From an uncultured Nostoc sp. (GTDB taxonomy: Bacteria > Cyanobacteriota > Cyanobacteriia > Cyanobacteriales > Nostocaceae), in the NCBI RefSeq assembly GCF_937863485.1, contig NZ_CALMFY010000243.1, positions 1 to 64,000 of the forward strand: a stretch of 64,000 nt of DNA, written 5' to 3'. The translations under genes and the position numbers were made by a program. Positions within the stretch are counted from its first letter, which is position 1. Each line of letters begins with the position of its first letter. This document shows positions 54,782-64,000 of this stretch, piece by piece. The notes under the pieces are model-generated. The model was not told the DNA's origin, did no database searches, and saw nothing but the letters and a program-made list of their open reading frames with translations.

Positions 54782-55780
54782 ATGACCATTTCCCAGGCAG
54801 CTGGAAACGTCTGCACAGTTTCTGCTTTGAATACAAAGAAACACCAAACAATTAATTCGGTGGAGAGTGAAGTAATTTACTTACCCAGTACTGATTGTGT
54901 GATTAAGTCCCAGGCTTCCTTGTCAGCGTTTACTTCCTATAGGGTTGGGGGAGCTGCTGATCTGTACGTTGCCCCCCGAAACTTAGAAGCACTGCAAGCA
55001 AGTCTTAAATACGCAAAAGAACGTGATTTAAAGGTGACAACACTGGGAGCAGGTTCTAACTTGCTAGTGAGCGATCGCGGTATATCAGGTTTAGTCATTG
55101 CTACTCGTCATCTCCGCTTCAGCAACTTTGACCCCCAGACAGGTCAATTAACCGTTGCTGCCGGAGAATCAATTCCCAGCTTGGCATGGGCGGCAGCAGA
55201 ATTAGGGTGGGAAGGATTGGAGTGGGCTGTTGGTATCCCTGGAACAGCAGGAGGTGCCGTGGTGATGAATGCAGGGGCACATAATAGCTGTATCGCAGAT
55301 ATGTTAGTTAGTGCCCAGGTACTTTCACCCGATGGGACGCTGGAAACTATTACCCGGGAACAGTTAAGTTATAGTTACCGGACTTCATTATTGCAAGGTG
55401 GCGATCGCATAGTCACCCAAGCCACCTTACAACTCGCGCCAGGTGCGGAGCCAGCAAAAGTTGTGGCAATCACCAAACAACACAAAAAGCATCGGTTGAG
55501 CACCCAACCATACAACTTCCCCAGTTGTGGCAGTGTATTTCGCAATCCCAAACCTTACACAGCAGGCTGGTTAATTGAACAAACTGGTCTCAAAGGCTAC
55601 CAAATTGGTGGAGCACAAGTAGCACTACTCCATGCTAATTTTATCGTTAACCGTGGTGGGGCAAAAGCTAGTGACATCTTCTGTCTCATTAGTCACATCC
55701 AACATCAGGTACAAGAACGTTGGTCTATTCGGTTAGAGCCAGAAGTCAAAATGCTCGGAGAGTTTCAAGCTGCTTGTTGA
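54782..55780 (+). CDS. murB: UDP-N-acetylenolpyruvoylglucosamine reductase
   Basis: MurB reduces the enolpyruvyl group to form UDP-MurNAc, using FAD and NADPH. The 332-aa protein has the FAD-binding [39 protein letters not shown] and a C-terminal [52 protein letters not shown] with catalytic Ser and Glu positions. It is a type with a conserved Tyr loop (SYSYRTS). It follows murC in the same direction, matching the usual murCB order of cyanobacteria. N-terminal residues 1-40 are not conserved. Confidence 0.97.
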   Translation: MTISQAAGNVCTVSALNTKKHQTINSVESEVIYLPSTDCVIKSQASLSAFTSYRVGGAADLYVAPRNLEALQASLKYAKERDLKVTTLGAGSNLLVSDRGISGLVIATRHLRFSNFDPQTGQLTVAAGESIPSLAWAAAELGWEGLEWAVGIPGTAGGAVVMNAGAHNSCIADMLVSAQVLSPDGTLETITREQLSYSYRTSLLQGGDRIVTQATLQLAPGAEPAKVVAITKQHKKHRLSTQPYNFPSCGSVFRNPKPYTAGWLIEQTGLKGYQIGGAQVALLHANFIVNRGGAKASDIFCLISHIQHQVQERWSIRLEPEVKMLGEFQAAC

Positions 55781-56096
55781 AACTTTTAATCTTGGAAATG
55801 GAGCGTTGGAGATTTGGAACTGGAAAGATGAGGGAGATAGGATGTAACCAATGCCCAATACAACTCTTGGAGAGGCTGGCGCTTAGGGCGTAGCTATGCC
55901 GCAGGCTTTACGGCTCCTTTCGGCTTCGGTTCCATCAAGACCAGGCGTGATGCTCAAGGCAAGCCGCTCAGGACAAGCTCAGTACAAGTGCCCAATGCCA
56001 GGATGCATTAATTATTGGTAAAAAAAGAGGCAAATTACTTACCGCATCTATAATTGAATTTGATTTGTTATTCAACGTATAAGCGTACAACTAATT
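55781..56096. other. murB-ebfC spacer with palindromic repeats
   Basis: Bases 55868-55975 are composed of the dispersed palindrome family (GGCGTAGCTATGCCGCAGG, TTTCGGCTTCGG, GGCAAGCCGC). No gene is seen. The right end carries the AT-rich leader of the ebfC gene. Confidence 0.45.
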
Positions 56097-56444
56097 ATGA
56101 CAGGAAAAGGACAGGGATTCGGCTTTGGCTTAGGAAAAATGAAGGAACTGGCCGAAGCTTTTAAGAAAGCCCAGCAAGTTCAAGAAGGCGCAAAGCGACT
56201 TCAAGAAGAATTGGAGCAAATGGAGATTCAAGGAGAATCTGGCGGTGGTCTGGTGAAAGTGATTGTCAGTGGTAACCAAGAACCCAAGCGGGTGGAAATT
56301 TCTCCAGATGCTTTAGCTGAAGGTGCAGAAGTACTTTCTGATCTAGTGACAGTAGCAATGAAAGAAGCCTACACCAAGTCCACTGCAACAATGCGGGAAC
56401 GTATGGAAGAATTGACCAGTGGATTGGAACTTCCTGGATTTTAG
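56097..56444 (+). CDS. ebfC: YbaB/EbfC family nucleoid-associated protein
   Basis: A small (115 aa) DNA-binding protein that acts as a dimer. It has an N-terminal Gly-rich stretch ([15 protein letters not shown]), a long helix [38 protein letters not shown] and a C-terminal [41 protein letters not shown]. These are typical of the family, which binds DNA broadly. It is followed 62 bp later by the phosphatase gene. The ATG start is clear. Function in nucleoid organisation is inferred from the family. Confidence 0.94.
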   Translation: MTGKGQGFGFGLGKMKELAEAFKKAQQVQEGAKRLQEELEQMEIQGESGGGLVKVIVSGNQEPKRVEISPDALAEGAEVLSDLVTVAMKEAYTKSTATMRERMEELTSGLELPGF

Positions 56445-56506
56445 TCAAGAGTCATTGGTCATTGGTTTAATGACTTTTGACTTTTGACAAAGGGCAAAAA
56501 ATATCT

Positions 56507-57010
56507 ATGGCTTACAAGTTGCTATTTGTCTGCTTAGGTAACATCTGCCGATCACCATCGGCAGAAAACATTATGAATCATCTAATTGAGCAGGCTGGCT
56601 TGAGCGATGGCTGTGCCGACCCCAAAGGTATCCACATCCTTTGTGACTCTGCTGGTACATCTAGTTATCACATTGGTAGCCCACCTGACAGACGCATGAG
56701 TGCTGCGGCTGCCACAAAGCTAGGAATTAAACTGCGTGGTCGAGCCCGCCAGTTTCAAGAGTCAGACTTTCAAGACTTTGATTTGATTTTGGCGATGGAT
56801 CAAGAAAATTATGAGAACATCCTCACTCTTGATCAAACTAAGCAATATCACTATAAAGTGCGTCTGATGTGCGAGTTTTGCTCTCGACACACTCTAAAGG
56901 AAGTTCCAGATCCCTATTACGGTGGTCAACAGGGATTTAATCAAGTTATTGATTTACTGATCGATGCTTGTGAAGGTCTGCTTACAAAAGTTATGAGTTA
57001 TGAGTTATGA
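56507..57010 (+). CDS. low-molecular-weight protein tyrosine phosphatase
   Basis: From the ATG at 56507 this is a 167-aa LMW-PTP. The P-loop CLGNICRSPSAE (C-x5-R-S) is at residues 8-19 and the general-acid Asp lies in VPDPYYGG. The family acts on phosphotyrosine proteins and, in bacteria, on tyrosine kinases that control exopolysaccharide export; the substrate here is unknown. Upstream codons to 56477 (MTFDKGQKIS) come from spacer DNA, so the later start is preferred. It is intact, with ordinary base composition. Confidence 0.92.
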   Translation: MAYKLLFVCLGNICRSPSAENIMNHLIEQAGLSDGCADPKGIHILCDSAGTSSYHIGSPPDRRMSAAAATKLGIKLRGRARQFQESDFQDFDLILAMDQENYENILTLDQTKQYHYKVRLMCEFCSRHTLKEVPDPYYGGQQGFNQVIDLLIDACEGLLTKVMSYEL

Positions 57011-57072
57011 GTTAGGAATTAGGAGTTAGGAGTTTTAATTCCTCACTCCTCACTTCTAACTCCTCACTTTTT

Positions 57073-57762
57073 TTATTCCACCAGACCATGCTTAATCGCA
57101 AAACGTACTAATTCCGCTCGGTTGCTAGTTGAAGTTTTTCTCAATAAACTGCTAACGTACTTTTCCACTGTTCGAGGACTCAGATATAGCTGATGACCCA
57201 TATCAGCATTAGAAAGACCATGAGTCAATAACTCTAAGACTTGCTGTTCTCTATGAGTTAGGGATGAGTGCAAGTGGGATTTCTGAATTTGAGTGGACAA
57301 AGAATTATGGGCGTCCACCGCTTTTGTCGAGGTGGAAAAGCCCAAACTATCTTTATGAGAAAAGCGGTACTCCGATTGAATGATTTGCGATCGCTCTAAA
57401 AGATTACGGATTGCTGCTGCTAACTCTTCCAGTTCAAAAGGTTTGGGTAAGTATAAATCGCACCCTGACTGGTAGCCCATAATTCTTTCCTGGGTCTTAG
57501 TTCGGGCTGTTAATAAAATTACAGGCAATAACCGAAATACTGGTTGTTGACGCACCCGGCGCACTAGTTCGTAGCCATTCATCTGTGGCATGGCGATATC
57601 CGTGACAATCAAATCCGGATGATACTCATCCACCATAGCCAAAGCCTCTTGACCGTCATTAGCCATGATTACCGAGTAGCCAGACAGTTCAAGATAGTCG
57701 CTAACATACAGACGAGTGCCCAAATCATCATCCACTACAAGGATCGTCAAGGGCATGGACAA
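57073..57762 (-). CDS. response regulator, NarL/LuxR type
   Basis: The 229-aa protein has an N-terminal receiver domain (residues 1-120) with the acidic pair VVDDD, the phospho-acceptor Asp in PDLIVTDIAMPQ, Thr in LLTARTK and Lys in LPKPF. After a linker (about 125-160) a LuxR-type helix-turn-helix follows (LTHREQQVLELLTHGLSNADMGHQLYLSPRTVEKYVSSLLRKTS). It is probably a phosphorylation-controlled transcription factor. No histidine kinase lies next to it; the nearest kinase-like gene (61079) lacks its phospho-acceptor histidine and is not obviously its partner. Confidence 0.94.
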   Translation of the reverse strand: MSMPLTILVVDDDLGTRLYVSDYLELSGYSVIMANDGQEALAMVDEYHPDLIVTDIAMPQMNGYELVRRVRQQPVFRLLPVILLTARTKTQERIMGYQSGCDLYLPKPFELEELAAAIRNLLERSQIIQSEYRFSHKDSLGFSTSTKAVDAHNSLSTQIQKSHLHSSLTHREQQVLELLTHGLSNADMGHQLYLSPRTVEKYVSSLLRKTSTSNRAELVRFAIKHGLVE

Positions 57763-58358
57763 TACATCCCTAGCATTTTTTTACTCAGAAATTTGCCTCT
57801 ACACACTCCATCAGTGAACACAGGCAAGAATAGTGTTCTTATGTTTCATACTATGACAGGATTACCAGCTAATGAATGCCTTCAAGGTTGATTTATAAAG
57901 GAAATCTTAAATCTTTAGGATAGGGTTAACAACTGTAACTCACCTTTGACTTCCTGTGCTGGGGAGGTACAGAAAGTTTTGTAATTTGTAACAATTCATC
58001 AATAAGGCAGAGCAAATGCTCACCATACTATAAATTAATATTGACATAATAAATAATTTCCTAAAAGCTAAGTAAGTGGGCGTAACATAATTTTATTTCT
58101 TCTTGCTCACTTACTTAAGTAAGTATAAATATCTTTTGTTTTTTGTCCTTTGTCCTTTTTCATTAGTATTTAGCCAATCACTAATGATTATTGCTGTCAG
58201 GTAACTCAAAGTTGCCGGAAAATTTTTAATTGTGAACTTAGAAAAGCTAAATTAGTGATATACAGTTCACCATTTATAGCGGTTCTAAGATACACCCTAT
58301 AATTCACAAGCCAATCCAAATAATTTTTTAGGTACATTTAAAGCACACAAAATTATCA
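57763..58358. other. intergenic region between the response regulator and smpB
   Basis: No gene is seen. A dyad TAAGTAAGTG (58069-58078) / CACTTACTTA (58108-58117) lies about 245 bp before smpB. The 230 bases upstream of smpB are AT-rich and likely contain its promoter. Confidence 0.45.
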
Positions 58359-58826
58359 ATGAGCGACAAGAACGAAGGTTACAAAGTTATTTGCGACAAC
58401 CGTCAAGCCCGTTATTTGTATGAAATTCTAGAAACTTACGAAGCTGGAATTGAGTTGACAGGAACAGAGGTAAAGTCGATTCGTGCGGGTAAAGTCAATC
58501 TCCAAGATGGCTATGCTTTGCTTCGTAATGGCGAAGCATGGTTGATTAATGTGCATATCTCACCTTACAACGCTAGTGGACAATATTTTAATCATGAACC
58601 ACGGCGTACACGCAAGCTACTATTGCATCGCCAAGAACTCCGTAAGCTAATTGGCAAAGTCGAACAGCAGGGTTTAACTTTAATCCCTTTGAAAATGTAT
58701 CTTAAACGAGGCTGGCTAAAAGTGAGTATAGCCCTTGGCAAAGGTAAAAAGCTCCACGATAAACGAGAAGACCTGAAACGACGCCAAGACCAGCGTGACA
58801 TTCAACGGGCTATGAAAAGCTATTGA
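58359..58826 (+). CDS. smpB: SsrA-binding protein
   Basis: SmpB brings tmRNA to stalled ribosomes. The 155-aa protein matches the family along its length: GYKVICDNRQARYLYEILETYEAGIELTGTEVKSIRAGKVNLQDGYA, EAWLINVHISPYNASGQYFNHEPRRTRKLLLHRQEL and the basic C-terminal tail KRGWLKVSIALGKGKKLHDKREDLKRRQDQRDIQRAMKS. It stands alone here; no tmRNA gene was found in the window. The start ATG is directly supported by family length. Confidence 0.98.
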   Translation: MSDKNEGYKVICDNRQARYLYEILETYEAGIELTGTEVKSIRAGKVNLQDGYALLRNGEAWLINVHISPYNASGQYFNHEPRRTRKLLLHRQELRKLIGKVEQQGLTLIPLKMYLKRGWLKVSIALGKGKKLHDKREDLKRRQDQRDIQRAMKSY

Positions 58827-59006
58827 GGATCGGTTTGCTAAACTACTACAGTAAGAGTGAGAAACTGATTGCTGTGAAAATTATGTTGTATGTCTACAGC
58901 GTGAGTTCTGAAAATGCCTAGTTTATAGCCGCAGATTGATTTTGTTAAGGTTGAGACTCGATACAGTGGTGAGTAACTTCGGATGGCATCAGGAATTTTC
59001 AGATTT

Positions 59007-59285
59007 ATGAAAAGTAATTTCATTACATTTGTTGGGGCTGGCGTTCTCAGCTTGAGTATGGGAGTTCTACCCTTAACTCTATCTGCACAAGCTCAGACAA
59101 CTAATGACTCCGGGGCCACTACTGCTCCAACAACGACCACCAATGAGCGCAACGATTTTAATTGGGGTTGGCTAGGATTGATTGGTTTATTTGGTCTAGC
59201 TGGGTTGGCTGGCAAAAAGCGCGATCCTCAACCGACTGCTTATCGCGACCCTAATGCCCCAAGTGCCACTACCTACAGAGATTAA
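59007..59285 (+). CDS. WGxxGxxG-type small secreted protein
   Basis: From the ATG at 59007 this 92-aa protein has a signal peptide (MKSNFITFVGAGVLSLSMGVLPLTLSAQAQ), a short Thr/Asn-rich segment, and the hallmark WGWLGLIGLFGLAGLAGKKR: the WGxxGxxG tag followed by Gly/Leu-rich hydrophobic residues and a basic end, a sorting-type signal in cyanobacteria. A further polar tail (DPQPTAYRDPNAPSATTYRD) follows the tag. The function is unknown. An upstream ATG at 58983 is possible but would disturb the signal peptide. Confidence 0.85.
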   Translation: MKSNFITFVGAGVLSLSMGVLPLTLSAQAQTTNDSGATTAPTTTTNERNDFNWGWLGLIGLFGLAGLAGKKRDPQPTAYRDPNAPSATTYRD

Positions 59286-59309
59286 ACAATTAGACAATTT
59301 GAAATTTAA

Positions 59310-59348
59310 AAGTTGTCAGTTGTTCAGTAAGACAACAACTGACAACTT
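59310..59348. terminator. bidirectional hairpin terminator
   Basis: AAGTTGTCAGTTGTT (59310-59324) and AACAACTGACAACTT (59334-59348) are perfect inverse copies with a 9-base loop, placed between the convergent WGxxGxxG and IctB-like genes. Confidence 0.8.
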
Positions 59349-59355
59349 ATTGATG

Positions 59356-60774
59356 TTAGTTTATTGCTGGTTCTGAGTTAGTTGAACTTGTATGATTTTG
59401 AGCTAAAGGTGTCCAATAGCTGGCAATTAAGGCAACGATGAGCCACCAGAGAGTATTGACTTCAGGACGATACCAGACAGTATCTACAGTGCCGTGAGCT
59501 AGCATACCCAACAAAATAGCGATCGCCCCAATTAACCAAAATCCCTCTCCACTTCTCAATCGTCGCAATCGTCGCACTTGTAGAAATGCCGTATTAAATG
59601 TGACAATTATTAACCAGAGAAAGCAAGCTAAACCAACAAAGCCAGTTTCTACAGTCACTTCAAATAAAATCGAATAGGCACTTAAAGCAGTATAACGAGG
59701 GCGTTGGTAGAGGGGATAAACTTGATTAAAAGAGTTGTGACCAGGGCCAATGCCGAAAATCGGGCGATCGCGAATCATCTCGAAGACAGCATCCCACACA
59801 TTTCGGCGAAAATTATTACTGCTATCTCGACGGTCGGCAAAAATACTGAATACTCGCAGGCGGACTGGCTCTACAAATATCACTGCTAGTATTAATACCC
59901 CGATCAAACCTCCCAAGACAATCGGTAGTGACCAAGTACGCCAAAAAAGAGGCATTTGGTCGCTTTTCCAATAAACTAGCAATGCCATCACAGCCAAAAC
60001 TGCCACCACTAGTCCAATCCAACCGCCACGACTAAAAGTCAGGATCAGGCAGGCAGTATTGACAATCAACATTGTTAATGCTAGGGCTTTTTTGAGCCAG
60101 CTTTGCCATGCAAAAATTGCCACCAAGCTAAAAATTACTGCTGGTAGGAGGTATCCAGCCAATAAGTTGGGATTCTCTAAATAACTGTAGACTCTTGTAG
60201 TCTTAGACAGAGGAGATTCCGGATCAACCCAAGTTGCCAGTGCTGTGGCTCCAAAAAACCATTGCCGCAATCCATATACACTGACAATTAACGATACGTG
60301 TAGGTAAAGGATGATAATCCAAGACCGGAGGCGAGGTGACCTCAGTACCCTGGCACAAAGGGCAAATAGTAGCAAATACAAGGTCAACGTTGCCAAGTCG
60401 TTAAGTGCCGCCTTTTTCACTGGTGATAATGCTGTTGCGACTGCCGCAACTCCCCAGTAGAACAATACCAGCAGGTGAATGGGAGTGACTGACGAGACAT
60501 TTGCTGGTGTTGCTTCATCAGATAAAGTCAACAACAGCCAAAATACCACACAAGCCACCAGCAACAAGCCTACCAATGTACTCGAAGCAAAAGGTGCAAG
60601 CGCATATACTAAACTGAGTAAAGCCGCTGCGATCGCATCTCCCCACTGAATCAAGATGCTGGTTTGCCGCCAAGAACTTAACAGTCCCACCAGAGAACGG
60701 TGTACGTAACTGGTAGCAAGATATTCTTTGAGCGGTAAAGATGATAAAGTAAATCGTTGCCAGACTAAATTCAT
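59356..60774 (-). CDS. IctB-family membrane protein (O-antigen ligase-like)
   Basis: The protein (472 aa from the ATG at 60774) has about 10-11 transmembrane helices and the O-antigen ligase (Wzy_C) domain with the large loop DRRDSSNNFRRNVWDAVFEMIRDRPIFGIGPGHNSFNQVYP. It matches the cyanobacterial IctB type, originally proposed to take part in bicarbonate uptake; that role has been doubted and a ligase-like activity is possible. The frame extends a few codons upstream to 60792. It converges with the WGxxGxxG gene. Confidence 0.88.
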   Translation of the reverse strand: MNLVWQRFTLSSLPLKEYLATSYVHRSLVGLLSSWRQTSILIQWGDAIAAALLSLVYALAPFASSTLVGLLLVACVVFWLLLTLSDEATPANVSSVTPIHLLVLFYWGVAAVATALSPVKKAALNDLATLTLYLLLFALCARVLRSPRLRSWIIILYLHVSLIVSVYGLRQWFFGATALATWVDPESPLSKTTRVYSYLENPNLLAGYLLPAVIFSLVAIFAWQSWLKKALALTMLIVNTACLILTFSRGGWIGLVVAVLAVMALLVYWKSDQMPLFWRTWSLPIVLGGLIGVLILAVIFVEPVRLRVFSIFADRRDSSNNFRRNVWDAVFEMIRDRPIFGIGPGHNSFNQVYPLYQRPRYTALSAYSILFEVTVETGFVGLACFLWLIIVTFNTAFLQVRRLRRLRSGEGFWLIGAIAILLGMLAHGTVDTVWYRPEVNTLWWLIVALIASYWTPLAQNHTSSTNSEPAIN

Positions 60775-61078
60775 AAAAAACATTGCGATCAATTAGCCTG
60801 CCGACGCAGAACTTGGAATTGATCATAATGCGTATGGCTATAAAAAGGTAATAATGTAGATTGCAATTTAGTGATGATGCTCTTACTCATGGCCATCAGC
60901 TACCACCTATAATCTAAAGCTCCCTACTTTTCTCTAGTGCGAAAGTGAATAAATGTCAGTAATTGTTAGTTTTTTGACTGCTGGTGATTAACCCTTCACG
61001 TACTTAGTACACAACTAAAGTATGAATTTGTCTTTTCTTATCCCTTATCACCTGTAAGATGTTCCCTACTGGCTGTAA

Positions 61079-62632
61079 TCAGACATCGCTAATTGCTTGT
61101 GAGGAAGTCGCCAGTTGCAGTGGCAAACAAAGCACATAACGGTATCCTGATTCTGGTGAACCTTGAATTAAAATATGTCCACTATGCAATTCTGCCAGTT
61201 GACAACTTAGCAATAGACCCAAGCTTTCACGAGAAAGACTTCCATGTGATTTAGCTAAATTTATACCTGAACTAGCAGCAAATAAATTTGCGTGGGAATC
61301 ACTCAAGTTTTTTGAATTGCCCACTGCTACTGATGAAATATCTGGTTGCTCCTGGCTTTCTGCACGAGTATTGTAAGTTGCTACTTCACCTGTCAACTCC
61401 AGCAACGACAAAGAATTGAGACGGAAGTAGGGATCAACCTCAGTGATCCCGTCCCCTAGCCAGGGATGGGAAACCCAAATAGTAATGTTGAGCGTATCTT
61501 CCTTGTAAGAGACATGAATGCGAACAATACTACCTGTAGCCGAAAGTTGAATCACACTGAAAACCAGGTGATAGAGGATTTGCCGCACCTTGTCTTTATC
61601 TAAAGGCAAAATGCGATTGCGTCCCGGTTCTATAGAGAGGCGAATATCTTGCTCACGGCGATTAGCCGCTTCTTCTAAGGTATTGATAGCTTGTTGACAC
61701 AGCATTTCGATATCCACAGGAGCTAGATTCAGCACAGTTGAATTTTCATCCATAGCTCCTAGTTCGGTAATTTCGTTTACTAAGGAAAGTAAGTAGCGAC
61801 CACTGTGTTGGATAATTTCCAAATATTCTCTCTGTTTAGGCATCAAAGGCCCATAAATCTCACGTCCTAAAACACTAGCCATACCAAGTACAGATGTTAA
61901 GGGTGTGCGTAACTCCTGAGTTAGTTGAGCCAAAAGTTCCAGTTTCAGTTGCTTGGTAGAAATAGAGTCGCTATCTTTAGTGCGTGGGGTGATTTTAATC
62001 TCAGCGTTACGTTCGTCATTGAGTGAAAATATCGGAGCGCTCTTGGGAATGCTTGATTCGAGTTTCCCTTGCAGGAGTCGGTTACGTTCAAATTCACTCA
62101 TGCTCCAACGAGCTATGATTTGTAAAAACTCAATGTCTCGGTTTGTAAAATTGCGCGGCACTAAATCCATCACCGCTAATGCACCTAAACAATGTCCCTC
62201 AGCATCAATCAGTGGCGCTCCTAAGTAAGCACGAATACCATAATCCTGCACCAACTTACTGCTAGCAAGTGCTGGATCTGTAAGATTATGTGTATCATTA
62301 ATGACAAATATTTGTAAACTCTCTACTACCTGAGTGCAAAAGGATTCCCGACGTGACAGTTGGCGGCTTTGTGCCAAATGGTTCATTAGTCCCAGCCTAG
62401 ATAAGCCCACCGCCGACTTGAACCAGTGGCGTTCTTGATCTATAAATCCCAATATGGAAATTGGTGCTTCCAAAAAGTGGGCAGCAGTCTGTGTGGCTTC
62501 TTCAAAAACCGGAATCGTTTCTGGTTGTCGCAAACCTAAATCTGACAAAGCTTTGAGGCGTTGTTGTTCTCTTGATTCATGAGAATCCCAACCATCCTTT
62601 AGGGCAAATAATTTGTTTTCAGGCTCTATCAT
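61079..62632 (-). CDS. GAF-domain histidine kinase-like protein, catalytically degenerate
   Basis: The product (517 aa) has a GAF domain (about residues 25-185: EQQRLKALSDLGL, FLEAPISILGFIDQERHWFKSAVGL, YLGAPLIDAEGHCLGALAVMD) and then a HisKA-like segment LELLAQLTQELRTPLTSVLG. The phospho-acceptor position of the H-box (SHELRTPL) is Gln. In the ATPase-like domain the N-box reads RQILYHLVFSVIQLS without its Asn, and the DxGxG of the G1 box is replaced (SHPWLGDGITEVDP). A G2-like ESLGLLLSCQLAELHSGHILI remains. It therefore looks like a pseudokinase signalling protein. Start at the ATG 62632 is preferred over GTG 62638. Confidence 0.88.
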   Translation of the reverse strand: MIEPENKLFALKDGWDSHESREQQRLKALSDLGLRQPETIPVFEEATQTAAHFLEAPISILGFIDQERHWFKSAVGLSRLGLMNHLAQSRQLSRRESFCTQVVESLQIFVINDTHNLTDPALASSKLVQDYGIRAYLGAPLIDAEGHCLGALAVMDLVPRNFTNRDIEFLQIIARWSMSEFERNRLLQGKLESSIPKSAPIFSLNDERNAEIKITPRTKDSDSISTKQLKLELLAQLTQELRTPLTSVLGMASVLGREIYGPLMPKQREYLEIIQHSGRYLLSLVNEITELGAMDENSTVLNLAPVDIEMLCQQAINTLEEAANRREQDIRLSIEPGRNRILPLDKDKVRQILYHLVFSVIQLSATGSIVRIHVSYKEDTLNITIWVSHPWLGDGITEVDPYFRLNSLSLLELTGEVATYNTRAESQEQPDISSVAVGNSKNLSDSHANLFAASSGINLAKSHGSLSRESLGLLLSCQLAELHSGHILIQGSPESGYRYVLCLPLQLATSSQAISDV

Positions 62633-63178
62633 TGCCACTGTTACCTTAATAATTTCTCGATACTGTAATTGATATAAGCCCTATTTCTGGGTTATCAATT
62701 GCTATTTTTAAGCATTCCCTAATTTTGCCTCTGACAAACAAATTTGAGGCAAAATTTTTTATCCCTTCTATTAAGTCGGCTACGTAGTATCTACAACTTC
62801 CTAGCTACTGATGCTGAATGTCCTTTATTTAGCACTAGTGTAGTCTTTAGTGCTTGAGATTTTGCAATCAGACTGCGTTAGATTTGGATTCAGCTAGGGT
62901 AAGCTAATGCTAAGGATATAATAGGGGCTGTCATTCTTTATGTCCAGAAGGAAAAATTCTGCCTGGCATGTTGGAAGTAAATTTACTGATAAAAAATATA
63001 TTTATGTAATTTTATTGCCATTTTTACTGATAACAGCTAGCACCGATGGTTGACAATCCTAGATAGTTAATATAAGTCTTTATCCAATAGATTAAACCTA
63101 TTACAATTTCATCCTGAAAACTGTGCAGGGTTTTCTATTTTTTCCATGTGAGGAATATTTTTTTAAGGACAACTGGTA
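62633..63178. other. divergent intergenic region
   Basis: AT-rich DNA between the divergent kinase-like and aminotransferase genes. A motif TTTTTTTAAGGACAACTGG (63160-63176) supplies the AAGGA ribosome site of the aminotransferase. Nothing else can be named. Confidence 0.45.
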
Positions 63179-64000
63179 ATGAATAAAATGACTATTAGAG
63201 TTCCTTTTGTAAACCTGAAGTTACAACACGAACCAATTCAAACGCAATTGCAATATGCAATCCAATCTGTATTGGAACAGGGAGATTTTATTTTAGGGCA
63301 AGCCCTCTCAGATTTTGAAGCAGCATTTGCGGCAGTGTCTGGGGCAGAATATGGAGTTGGTGTTGCATCAGGAACAGATGCGATCGCTCTCGGATTGCAA
63401 GCGTGTAATATTGGTGCTGGCGATGAAGTGATTTTACCAGCAAACACTTTTATAGCAACCTTAATTGGGGTACAACGGGCTGGTGCGAAGCCAATTCTGG
63501 TAGATTGCGATCGCCAAACAGCGTTAATTGATTTAGAGGCCGCAGCAAAGGCAATAACGCCTCAGACTAAAGCAATTATCCCTGTGCATCTCTATGGTCA
63601 AATGGTATCACCACGTGATCTAATAAACTTTGCGGATACCTACAAACTACTAATTTTTGAAGATGCGGCACAAGCACACCTCGCCCAAAGAGACGGATAT
63701 CACGCTGGTTCAGTAGGAATAGCAGCAGCTTTTAGTTTCTATCCCAGCAAAAATTTAGGAGCATTTGGGGATGGGGGAATGCTGCTGACACGAGATTCAG
63801 ATGTAGCCGAAAAGATGAGGCGCTTGCGAAATTATGGGGCATCGCAAAAGTATTTTCATACTGAAGCAGGTACAAATAGCCGTCTGGATACTTTACAAGC
63901 AGCGGTATTGCACGAGAAACTACCATATTTGCCACAGTGGAATCGCGATCGCCTGACTGTTGCCCAGCAGTATGATCAGGAACTAGCACCCTTAGCAACT
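63179..64000 (+). CDS. DegT/DnrJ/EryC1/StrS-type aminotransferase, cut by the window end
   Basis: The open frame runs to the last base (274 codons) without a stop. It is a PLP-dependent sugar aminotransferase: VPFVNLKLQHEPI, VLEQGDFILGQALSDFE, GVGVASGTDAIALGLQACNIGAGDEVILPANTFIAT, IPVHLYGQMV, FEDAAQAHLA and the PLP-lysine motif SFYPSKNLGAFGDGGML. Family members are about 370-380 aa, so some 100 residues lie beyond the window. They make amino-sugars for surface polysaccharides or antibiotics. Two starts in frame, ATG 63179 and ATG 63188, are possible; the first follows AAGGA at a suitable distance. Confidence 0.93.
   Translation, partial: MNKMTIRVPFVNLKLQHEPIQTQLQYAIQSVLEQGDFILGQALSDFEAAFAAVSGAEYGVGVASGTDAIALGLQACNIGAGDEVILPANTFIATLIGVQRAGAKPILVDCDRQTALIDLEAAAKAITPQTKAIIPVHLYGQMVSPRDLINFADTYKLLIFEDAAQAHLAQRDGYHAGSVGIAAAFSFYPSKNLGAFGDGGMLLTRDSDVAEKMRRLRNYGASQKYFHTEAGTNSRLDTLQAAVLHEKLPYLPQWNRDRLTVAQQYDQELAPLAT

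Overview
The window is chromosomal DNA from a heterocyst-forming cyanobacterium of the Nostoc type. The evidence is a split nif cluster with a cyanoglobin gene (glbN) between nifU and nifH, a nifD gene that stops at the 11-bp core known from the nifD excision element, many GCGATCGC (HIP1) octamers, heptanucleotide tandem repeats, and typical cyanobacterial genes (ocp, ictB-like, WGxxGxxG and PEP-CTERM proteins).

Region 1 (about 1-18.2 kb) is best read as the inside of a large nifD interruption element. nifD (minus strand) is open up to the sequence around GGATTACTCCG (18222-18232), then runs into 8 foreign codons and a stop. The missing 3' end of nifD, nifK and an xisA recombinase are not in the window, so the element would extend beyond base 1 and exceed 18 kb. 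Its cargo includes a full orange carotenoid protein gene, a dienelactone hydrolase, an SH3-chitosanase protein, an SDR, a PPK2 kinase, a D12 methylase/HNH nuclease pair, a PD-(D/E)XK-like nuclease, a slipin-like protein, two tandem CAU tRNAs, and remnants of a methylase and of xisI. The last 3 kb before nifD carries a MITE and a degenerate repeat array.

Region 2 (18.2-26.0 kb, minus strand) is the nif cluster in the order nifB-fdxN-nifS-nifU-glbN-nifH-nifD. fdxN is uninterrupted. Region 3 (26.0-34.0 kb) is a repeat-rich accessory stretch: duplicated repeats and two alcohol dehydrogenase pseudogenes flank a PQQ-type sugar dehydrogenase gene, followed by a broken STAND-type protein gene, a hicAB pair with a stop at codon 2 of hicA, a small double-glycine-leader peptide and a 42-bp minisatellite. 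Region 4 (34.0-38.3 kb, plus strand) is a second nif block: nifP, two small conserved genes, nifV-nifZ-nifT and a thioredoxin-like ferredoxin. The sequences upstream of nifB and nifP share a multi-part motif set, a good candidate for a common heterocyst activator site.

Region 5 (38.3-64 kb) is mostly housekeeping: an exosortase-sorted protein, an acyltransferase, proS, an ArsR regulator, accB-efp, a lumenal cyclophilin, thiL, gap2, nadD, murC-murB, ebfC, a low-molecular-weight phosphatase, a LuxR-type response regulator, smpB, an IctB-like membrane protein, a degenerate histidine kinase lacking its phospho-acceptor histidine, and the start of a sugar aminotransferase cut by the window edge. 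A 160-bp repeat occurs in inverted orientation on both sides of the arsR-to-thiL segment.

All assignments rest on reading motifs and conserved sequence by eye; no database search was run.
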